In this document: piece after piece, positions 55,985 through 64,000 of the stretch
Position numbering within the stretch: the first letter of the stretch is position 1
Layout of the letters: each line of letters starts with the position of its first letter
Program-made: the position numbers and the translations under genes
Assembly: GCA_963920765.1 (NCBI GenBank)
Contig: OY987248.1
Coordinates: 14,418,539 to 14,482,538 of the forward strand
DNA: 64,000 nt
Reading direction: 5' to 3'
DNA from: Ulota crispa
Lineage: Eukaryota > Streptophyta > Bryopsida > Orthotrichales > Orthotrichaceae
The notes under the pieces: model-generated
Database searches by the model: none
What the model was told of the DNA's origin: nothing
Seen by the model: only the letters and a program-made list of their open reading frames with translations

Positions 55985-57760
55985 ATTGCACAAAAAAATG
56001 GTAACCCGATTGCATCTTGCCCACTTGAGGCCTACTGTGATTTCGTAGAGCACAAAGTTTTAGAGTTTTGACCTAACCCTAAAATAGCAAGAAAGGAGCA
56101 GTACCTGCAGGCATTCTAAGCTTTCTCCCTCCTGAGCTTTCCGAGTTGCACAAAAAAAATACTACTTCTGTCCCTCTAAAAACGTCCAAATCAGACATAT
56201 TTCTTGTACCACTAAAAAGCTCCCTTTTGTTGATTTCAAACGCTGAGAAAGCGTTTGTCATGTTCAATGATCTCACAAGGGCAAGAGAGCATTCCTCTCA
56301 TAGCAAGCTTGGCCTAATTGCCCATATGAGGTACCTTGTTACTACTAATCTTTCAATCATCAATGATGAGGAGCTGGCAGCATGCACAAATATGGTACTT
56401 TTTACATGGAATTTGGGTGCCCAAATGGCAACATAAAAGCTGGAGATTTTGCATACGTTTGGTAGATGGTATTATTGATTCTAGAATGCATGTGTCATTA
56501 GCACAAAGATTATAAACACAGTTCATCCTTCGCAAGGAAGCTTTTTGGACGTTTCAGGGAGACAGAGGGAGTATTAGACAAGTCACCTTAGATCTACAAC
56601 AGATGTTAACACAAGCTCTGTAGCAGTAATGGTTATGGATTATAAGCATTACGCTATCAAGTGATCAGAATACTGAACGGCAGTGTCAATTTCTCTCAAA
56701 AAATAGCACAACAAAAAAGACTCGACTGCATCCTGTCCACTTGCCACCTGTTGTGATTTCCTAGAGCACAAAGCTTTAGAATTTTGACCTAACATTAAAA
56801 TAGTAAGAGAGATGCAGTACCTGCAAGCATTCTAAAAATTTCTCCCTCCGAAGCTTTCCGAGTTGCACACATAAAGAAATATTCGACTACATCTTGCCCA
56901 CTTGCGACCTATTGTGATTTCCTAGAGCACAAAGCTTTCGAGTTTTGACCTAACCCTAAAATAGTAAGAAAGTAGCAGTACCTGCAGGCATTCTAAGCCT
57001 TCTCTCTCCCGAGCTTTCCGAGTTGCACAAAAATATATATTCGACTGCATCTTGTCCACTTGCGACCTACTGTAATTTCCTAGAGCACAAAGCTATAGAG
57101 CTTTGACCTACCCTTTAATAGCAAGAAATTCTAAGCCTCCTCTCTCCTGAGCTTTCCGACTTGCACAAAAAATAAATATTCGACTGCATCTTGTCCACTT
57201 GCGACCTATTGTGATTTTCTAAAGCACAAAGCTTTAGAGCTTTGACCTAACCCTAAAATATCAATAAATCTACGCTTTCTCCCTTCTGAGCTTTCCGAGT
57301 TGCACAAAAAATAAAAATTCGACTTCGTCTTGTCCACTTGCGACCTGTTGTGATTTCCTACAGCACAAAAGCTTAAGAGTTTTGACCTAACCCTAAAATA
57401 GTAAGAAAGGAGCAGCAGGCATTCTAAGCTTTCTCCTTCATGAGCTTTTCCGAGTTGCACAATAAAATAAAAAAACGCCTGCATCTTATCCACTTGTAGC
57501 CTATTGTGATTTCCTAGAGCACAAAGCTTTACACTTTTGACCTAAACCTAAAATAGCAAGAAATTCTAAGCTTTCTCCTTCTTGAGCTTTCCGAGTTGCA
57601 CAAAAAAAAAAATGTATTAGACTGCATCTTGTCTACTTGCCACCTATTGTGCTTTCCCAGAGCACAAGGCCTTAGTGTTTTGACCTAACCCTAAAATAGC
57701 AAGAAAGCAGCAGTACCTGCAGGCATTCTAAGCTTTTTCCCGCCTGAGCTTTCCGAGTTC
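55985..57760 (-). repeat. Tandem array of the eL14 gene's last codons and 3' flank
   Basis: About eight units of 130-150 bp. On the gene strand each carries AACTCGGAAAGCTC then GGAGAAAGCTTAGAAT, the codons for ..LGKLRREKA and stop, followed by GCCTGCAGGTACTGC, TTAGGGTTAGGTCAAAA and GCTCTAGGAAATCACAATAG. Unit ends fall at about 56150, 56870, 57030, 57165, 57305, 57460, 57605 and the gene itself at 57760. One unit was split off by the MITE at 56162-56571. The copies lack the rest of the ORF. Confidence 0.85.
56162..56571 (-). mobile_element. Stowaway/mariner-type MITE inserted into the eL14 3' array
   Basis: Ends CTACTTCTGTCCCTC and GGGAGACAGAGGGAG with TA at each side (56160-56161, 56572-56573). 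It is an inverted relative of 53655-54244, shorter. It separates two copies of an about 295-bp duplicated block, so it postdates or accompanied that duplication. Confidence 0.8.
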
Positions 57761-58129
57761 TCTACGAACAATGGAGCTCCTCTTCACACGCGCCACCATG
57801 ACCTTGAACCGGTCGAAGTCGTTCAAACTGGCCCGCTTCGTCCGGACAGCAAGCTTGCGGCCCCAGGCGCTGTTCTCCCATTTGCTATACACTTCACCCT
57901 TTTCGATAGCCTCTGTGAGCGTCTTCTTGTTCGGCATCCTCGGAACTTCAATCACAGTATCGGTGAGCGACAATCGCTTGAAGTTGATCTGCGTCCTGAC
58001 CATGTCGGGGGTGTCGATGAGTGCCCTGTTTTGGTCAATCACGTCCACGATGACGACCAGCTTGCCGTACTGTGGCCCGTAGTTGATCAGAGCAACGCGC
58101 CCGATCTCGACAAACCTGCGGAACACCAT
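57728..58129 (-). CDS. RPL14: 60S ribosomal protein eL14, intronless, 133 aa
   Basis: The start is chosen at [18 protein letters not shown], which aligns with the plant eL14 N-terminus; the open frame runs 20 codons further upstream without matching. Residues 1-60 are the KOW/SH3-like rRNA-binding domain ([18 protein letters not shown]), then FKRLSLTD and the helical [20 protein letters not shown]. It ends GKLRREKA at the normal plant length. It is a structural protein of the large cytosolic ribosomal subunit. Plant RPL14 genes commonly contain introns, so a single exon suggests a retrocopy or intron loss (inference). The 3' end is tandemly copied downstream, and a MITE sits about 270 bp upstream of the ATG. 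Confidence 0.95.
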   Translation of the reverse strand: MVFRRFVEIGRVALINYGPQYGKLVVIVDVIDQNRALIDTPDMVRTQINFKRLSLTDTVIEVPRMPNKKTLTEAIEKGEVYSKWENSAWGRKLAVRTKRASLNDFDRFKVMVARVKRSSIVRRELGKLRREKA

Positions 58130-58399
58130 GGCGAGAGTTGCTGCTATGGCTTGGGCTGAGACGGGTCTACAACGGCGAATTCGTTGCAAAAGAAATTCCT
58201 GAGTCGCAAGGTCCTCCGATTTTACAACTCTCGAAGTCTGGTCAGAGCGCCAAAACTCAGGTCCTCATTTGATATCCCCTTCCCAAATTCCAGATCCGTA
58301 ACTCAGGTCATCATTTGATATCCCCTTCCCAATCCCAGGTCCCTAGCTCAGGTCTCAAGCCTCCTGATCACGGCAGCAGGCTCGATCTCCCGCACCATA

Positions 58400-58718
58400 A
58401 GGTACAGTATATACACCCATAAGCGTCAAACTAAGGGTTTTGAACATGATGAGTATCAATAAACAGCTAGCAAATTATAGGATCTATTTAGGACCAGAAA
58501 AATAATGAGTTTGCACTTTCAAATGTATTATTTGGATATTGTGAGAATAAGTTGTGAATTTTTAAAGAGCAAATTGCCATTGCACCTATAACCACTATTA
58601 AGATTTCATGTTCACATGTTGTTCATCCTTGTCATTACATCTATTGACTTCCACAGATTTTCCAAGATTTCAGAGGTGACAGTTATGGGGACAGTGGTGC
58701 TTATGGGTGTACACACCT
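58400..58718 (+). mobile_element. Complete AGGT...ACACCCATAAGC MITE, 319 bp
   Basis: Left AGGTACAGTATATACACCCA and right TGGGTGTACACACCT, flanked by TA (58398-58399, 58719-58720). It lies in the upstream region of the eL14 gene. Other copies are at 13945 and 48778, with ends alone near 26727 and 27786. Confidence 0.85.
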
Positions 58719-58720
58719 TA

Positions 58721-59207
58721 CGTCGCAAGGTTTTTTTTAGGCTTTAAAAAGCTAGAAAGCTACAAAAAATTAATTCAAGCTTCACGCCTATACAAAAAAA
58801 TGATGAAAAAATAGCATCTTGGTGCCAGATGTTCTCCAACATTTCAAATCTAGATGCTTGCTAAGCTTTAAAAAAAAAAAATGTTGTTGATTGTAGCCAG
58901 TCAATTAGGAACTTAGGTAGAAAACAAAATGATATTCACACCGTGTGGAGTTGTATCATTTGAAAATCAAGCCACCCTTAAGTTTCTTTGCGATAATGTC
59001 TCTTTTGTTATAAATTTATGGGTTTTGTAACCCATATTTTCAACAAATTCATTCTTGCAACACCAATTTTTGATTTTAGAAAAAATTGGTCACAATCAGC
59101 AAGCTCATAATGTAAACACTTCCAACCTAATTTTGCACTTAAAAAAATCTTGTTTGACCATATCTACATCACAAAAATTTGCCATACGGCCTGAGAAGCT
59201 ATTGGTC

Positions 59208-59266
<59 letters not shown>

Positions 59267-59576
59267 AATACGTTGATGTGGGGCCAGGGTGGTGGAAAGC
59301 TCTAATTTCTCATCAGCCAGAAATTCTAATTGTAAAAGTTTAGATATTTACCAAGCAGGATATTGAATTCAGGACTTTTGAATTCACATTTGTATTCAGA
59401 GACCCTCATTTGCGTGTGAACCCTAGAGGAGAATTCTATTGAACAATGCCAAAATGTGAACGGAGAATTCTATTGAACAGCGCCAAAATAGGAGGCATAT
59501 TATTATTTACACCTTTGTTTATAAAAAAAAAGCAACAAATATTCACCCTACCCCCACATTGACCATATATACAATA
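58721..59576. other. Intergenic with a 55-A tract
   Basis: No gene was recognised. A short word shared with 40411-40440 (TTGATGTGGGGC(C/T)AGGGTGG) follows the A-tract, marking a dispersed repeat. Confidence 0.45.
59209..59263 (+). repeat. 55-bp A homopolymer
   Basis: Uninterrupted A run. It could be the tail of a retroposed transcript or a slippage tract. I saw no clear parent sequence upstream and no target duplication. Confidence 0.85.
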
Positions 59577-59880
59577 AGGTAAGAGGCTCATAAACTGATT
59601 GGGATGTAAAACTGATCATGGCCTAGAGTTACATTTTTCTTTCTTTCATGTACCAAGTATGTACATTTCAAGGGGTGATTGATTTTAATGACTACTGCGT
59701 TTGAATTTCAAAAACACTAATTCCACAAAAGTCCAAATAATATGAAATAGCTTTGGTTAGATGCAAATTCCTTTTTTTTTTTCCTACTAACTAAAATTTA
59801 CTAAAAATTGTTTCAAGCAGTTTAGCTTCTCCAAAATGGCAAACAACTCTTAGATGCGTGATTTAATGAGCATCCTATCT
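59577..59880. mobile_element. MITE with AGGTARGAGGCTC ends, copy 3
   Basis: Left AGGTAAGAGGCTCATAAA and right AATGAGCATCCTATCT, with TA on both sides. It is more diverged than copies at 27149 and 44502; the inner hairpin is reduced. Confidence 0.75.
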
Positions 59881-60612
59881 TAGATCAGCCATGGCAGTTG
59901 GCAAATAGGCCGCACATGTAGTCAATCCGCGTACTGTAGTGTTCGGAAGAACCGGCATTTATTGCTTTGTAAGCTAGTTGAATTTGCAAGAAAAATCAGT
60001 TAGAATTTTGAAAGTATCAAGTAAAAATCAGTCAAAATTTTCTAAATATTAATCATAGCAGTAAATTACAATGTAAATATAAGAAATATCAATTCTACGT
60101 CCGTGAAAAGTAACTGAAAATGGGAAATGCTTCTATCTAGTGAAGCTAAAATTTCTCCCCAAATTCCGAATCAAAGGAATGTTTTTTAGTCAGCAGGGGG
60201 CTTGCCTATATTTTTCCTTATTTTCTATCAGAAATTTATGTTACAGGAAATGCTAGATCTTGAGAATTTATCATTATAGATCAGTTTCAGATTTTTTTTG
60301 AATTTCAGATTTGGACTGATTCAACACATTATGACAATTTATTGTAAATTAGGTAACTTGAACAATTAAAATATAGAGCCAAATGTTTTATTTTATTTTG
60401 GTTTTTGTTGGTAAAAAAGATGAAAGCTTTCCACCTTGGAATATTCTAAGAAGGAAAGAAAGCATTTGAAGAAAAATTGAGGTAGGCCCTATCACCCCTA
60501 TGACTACCAAAATAACATACCTGCAGTTGACTCTAATGCAAGGCTTCAAATCAATAGTGTTAGGCACCTGAAAAAGCTGATGTGGGACAGACTCATCAAC
60601 AAGGCACGCTTT

Positions 60613-60967
60613 TTAACCCCTAAATGTCAGCACGGACAAAAACGTTTGTTGCCTCTGAAAAAAAACTCTGAATCTTAGAAAAAGACAGATTTTGATTTGA
60701 TTTTTTTCAAAAGTAATCATAAAAGCGTAGTGCATCATGGAAGGCAAAAAAATTCCTCTTGAGATACATTCATTTCATTTTGTAACCCAAATTGTAATAC
60801 ATGGTATTAGCTCCCGAGCTGCCTTTCTTGCAATTTTCATGAGAGCACCATGCACTCTTGACTTTTCCAACTTTTTGAAGCAACACTACTAGTGCCCATG
60901 TGCAAAATACTGTAAAATGCTACAGGCAAGGCAAGCCATGGTAATCCATCCGTCCTTTAAGGGTTAA
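60613..60967. mobile_element. piggyBac-type MITE with TTAA at both ends, copy 3
   Basis: TTAACCCCTAAATGTCAGC and CCGTCCTTTAAGGGTTAA, with interior like 52415-52756 (GATTTGATTTTTT, ATGGTATTAGCTC...CACCATGCA). Confidence 0.75.
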
Positions 60968-60995
60968 TGCCTTCCTAGATCCCGCCTCATCCAAG

Positions 60996-61132
60996 CAGGG
61001 CATTTTTTTTAGAGAATCAGCTCTCACCAGATTTGAAAATAGAGAAGCTCATTGGTTAATATAACCCGAGATGCACAATGACTGGGCGGCTCTGTCGCCA
61101 ACTAGCAACAGATCGCCAAAAAAAATGCCCTG
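60996..61132. mobile_element. hAT-type MITE, 137 bp, with perfect 8-bp target duplication
   Basis: Perfect 15-bp terminal inverted repeats CAGGGCATTTTTTTT...AAAAAAAATGCCCTG, flanked by CATCCAAG on both sides (60988-60995 and 61133-61140). The CAGGG start and 8-bp duplication are diagnostic of hAT elements. Perfect ends and duplication point to a recent insertion. Confidence 0.93.
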
Positions 61133-61330
61133 CATCCAAGCCTCCCAAATTGTACAAATTTTATTAGCATAGCCCTAAAACCATTCTCACAAATGTTCTC
61201 ATTCAAAACGTCATATGCATTTGTTAATAATTTTTCTGTACAGAGGCTGCAACACAAATGTAACATTAGGAATGATTCACAAATAAAAGTTATTGAAGTT
61301 TTAATTTTCTTTTCCTAATCAAATCACTGT

Positions 61331-62312
61331 TTAAACCCCAAAAGATCTACGGACTTCCCATACTATCATAGCAAATTGATCTTATGAAAGTTATTTTAAC
61401 ACCTAAATGACCTAGCAAAATTCACCAAAAACTCTTCAAAACTGTCATTTCTAGAGCATCAATCAAATTTGAAAACAAAAACATTTTTATGCATATGTAA
61501 TCAAAGGATCTTGTAAAAGAATGGTTTTAGAAGATGTGGGAAAAAACTTTAGAGTTTTCCACCACGTGGAGTGGAAGTTAAAATGGTTTGAATATTCAAA
61601 AACATCATGTAAAAAACTAGGCAGCTACCCTTGGGAAGGTGAAATTCTTAAGGGAAAAAGCCATGTGGGTGGTGCTTCTCTAAATTCCTTATTCCACCTA
61701 AGTAAAGTACATGTCAAAAATGTTTCAAATCATTTGGAACTGTATAACATATGGAAAAAAATTAGTAAGTAAAAAGAAGTAGAGAATGATTCAAAACACT
61801 AAATGGTTAAGAATCTAATTGTGAAAATGAAAATGCCAATCCCAATGGTCATAATGTTGTCATAAACAATCTTCATCCTTTGGTTTTGTTTTTTCCCAAA
61901 ATATTGAAAATTGAGTAAAACAAAGGACTTCAAAGTTTATTTTGGAGTAGGGAATCCATAACTGCCCGCAAACTAAAAATTCTCATAACTTTCATCTTAT
62001 TAATCAAAATGGAACGACTCAAAGCTTCCTACATTCACATAAATCTCTTGAACCAATTTTTTTTTTAAAACTGGAAAAAGTGATTATTAAACATCTACCC
62101 AAGCTGCCCGACAAGTTTTAAAAAACAACATATTAGGCCATAACTTTTTATTCATAGCTCCAAATGTTATGAAATTTTGTGCATATGAAAGATAAACCTT
62201 GTCCCCACATTCCATCAAAATTTCAGCCTAAAATATGAAAAGCTCCAACCACAGGTACTTGCCCAAAAGCACTATATTTCTAAAAAAGAGGGTCTGGTTC
62301 TTTAGGGGTTAA
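61331..62312. mobile_element. Possible TTAA-bounded non-autonomous element (~980 bp)
   Basis: TTAAACCCCAAAAGATC at the left and TTCTTTAGGGGTTAA at the right are inverted relatives of the TTAACCCCTAAAGA type. The internal 83-codon frame (61521-61772) has no recognised domain. Confidence 0.45.
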
Positions 62313-62535
62313 TGAGAAATTTTGATATCAATAATTAGTTATAACCCTATGGTGTTAGTAGAAAATATTTCATCTTATATTTAGTACTCCGAATCTGACA
62401 AGATTAGTCATTTCTTCATTTAGCTTCTATTTTTGAAGAAGCTCAGTATTTTATGATGAATTTGAGGTTTTGAATTCAAAGTCAAATTTTGGCAAGGTGT
62501 TACAGTCGTAGTACACCCAACTATTGATGGGTGGT

Positions 62536-64000
62536 TTAACCCCTGAGCGCGCAGGCCATATCCACCAAAATCATGGTTTTTGGAGACCGATAACTTTGAT
62601 GCATCTAGGGTCCGTGAAATTTTTCAAAAATTTCAACTAAAAGTCGGTTACTCAAAAGTATGTTTGGTTGAACATTGTTTGAGATAGGTTTTTGCCTTTT
62701 TGCATTTAGGGAAAGCGGTCAATTTCCTTTGGTACCGAATTTTAAGAGGCTAAATTTCCTTTTGTCTTATGTGCGGATTGGCTGATTTTTCTTTCATGTG
62801 GGATATGAATCAACTAAATTTCCTTCTATATTTAACTTAAATCAGCCAAAACCCTCAAAAAGATTTCAAAAATAACAAAAACATGTACATATATAAAATC
62901 AATAAAAAATGTAATGTCTATAGCAAAAGTTGAATCTAGAAACTCCTCATTAGTTGAGGACAAAATACTTAGCTTTACTAATGTACAAAGCTCACATTTG
63001 CAATTTAAAGAAATCCTACTTGCCGGAAGAGAGAGATAGAGAGATTACTTTGTGGCACTTATTTGCAAATGGTATCATGAATAGGCTAAAATGAAATCAC
63101 CTAGTGGTTTAAAGGCGGGAATAGGTCAAGAGCCTTTGCAACTCTAGGCTCCAGTGGCTGGCCTTGAAGTATTGAACTTATACTACCATTGATGATTAGC
63201 TATCCTTGATTTTGTCAACTGAAATACGGACATATCCTTTGAAGATCCTCTAAATTCCGATTTCTAATATTTTCTTTCGGTCAATTTCCTACCCATCTTG
63301 AAAAAGAGCAGATAATTTTCCTTCGTGTTTTTTTATTAACCGGTTAGTTTCCGTCTTATTTCATTACCTTTGGTTTTATAGTCTAACGACTTGAATTTGA
63401 ACTAGCCAAATCTCAATCTTAGTCGGCTGATCTTACACTAGGGGTCGGTTCTTCCCAAACCTTGGATGCATTGTATCTCGGTCAATTGGATGATCCACAA
63501 AAAATGACCATTGAAAGTAGTGGAACACCTACTTAGCAAATGGCTTGCAAATTTTGGGAACAATTCATTGCGGGAGATGGGAGATTATAATATTTGATCA
63601 AACAACTTGTGATGACAAAACTTCATTTTTTGGTAGGTAGTTGCTATTTGATGATTTTTACAAAATTCTATAAGCTTTGGATTCATCTCAAATTTTGTGA
63701 GCACTAAGATTAGATGTGAATGCACACACTTGTAAATTACCAAAGATTGCACTTCTTTTTATGTCAAGTTTTAGGGCTTCAAATTGCTAATGCACGAAAA
63801 ACAATGACTGGCACAATTGGTGACAGCTGCCATAATAAGGGTTTAGAACATGCTTGAACCCTTGCCAACAACTTTCCCGCTACCACAAAGCTTGCACAAG
63901 GAAGGTTGCATGGGATGTTGACCAGTTGTAGCATGTAAAACGTTGCTTGCTAAACCGCCTCCGTTGCCCCATATGGTGTTTTACCAAATCAAATCTCTTG
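62536..64000. other. AT-rich DNA to window end, nothing recognised
   Basis: A TTAACCCCTGAGCGCGCAGG terminus at 62536 suggests another piggyBac-type element whose other end I did not find. A stretch near 63470-63610 (GTATCTCGGTCAATTGGATG, ACCATTGAAAGTAGT, GGGAGATGGGAGATTATAA) repeats, inverted, one at about 29700-29830. No gene was seen. Confidence 0.4.

Noticed and set aside
57771-58082. 103-codon plus-strand frame.
   Set aside because: Antisense shadow of the eL14 coding sequence.
59055-59276. 73-codon frame ending in poly-Lys.
   Set aside because: The Lys run is the translation of the 55-A homopolymer; no gene features.

Overview
The window looks like nuclear DNA of a streptophyte (green plant lineage). 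Its genes are split by GT-AG introns, it carries a plant-length eL14 gene, a plant-type family-14 glycosyltransferase, a plastid/mitochondrion-type HpcH/HpaI aldolase with a Ser/Arg-rich presequence, and two nuclear tRNA genes. Gene density is low, and the AT-rich DNA between genes is full of short inverted-repeat transposons. A piggyBac-type transposase relic and an EF-hand/coiled-coil gene that might be ciliary fit a seed-free plant or streptophyte alga better than a flowering plant, but this is inference and I cannot name the species.

Layout. 1-220: edge of a possible GC-rich exon. 1314-5706 (-): ten-exon coiled-coil protein of 553 aa. About 6.5-12.2 kb: decayed piggyBac-like transposon, with relic transposase at 8684-10779. 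12.2-19 kb: non-autonomous transposons, hairpins, one orphan 72-nt LRR exon and a GC-rich tandem repeat. 19454-20686 (+): intronless GT14 gene. 20764-22525 (+): decayed inverted copy of the promoter and first exon of the coiled-coil gene. 22991-26606 (-): four-exon aldolase whose first intron contains a tandem array of the gene's own splice-donor region. 27-32 kb: MITEs, a tandem repeat, and tRNA-Arg(ACG) plus tRNA-Ser(CGA). 32647-42787 (+): EF-hand + basic/IQ-like + coiled-coil gene with at least ten exons and introns full of MITEs. 45035-49725 (-): six-exon gene for an unrecognised 927-aa protein. 50-55.9 kb: repeats. 55985-57760: tandem array of the last codons and 3' flank of the ribosomal protein gene. 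57728-58129 (-): eL14 (RPL14). 58.4-64 kb: MITEs, including a very clean hAT-type element.

The genes do not form a pathway and are ordinary scattered eukaryotic genes. The most distinctive features are: (i) gene-boundary sequences amplified in tandem in two separate genes (aldolase 5' splice site; RPL14 stop codon and 3' end); (ii) a degenerate piggyBac source together with many TTAA-bounded non-autonomous elements; (iii) an inverted, decayed copy of one gene's 5' end about 15 kb from its parent; (iv) two multi-exon proteins I cannot assign to a family, plus an EF-hand protein of unknown class. I found no clearly new multi-gene system. Exon models were built by hand from splice signals and reading-phase agreement, without transcripts.
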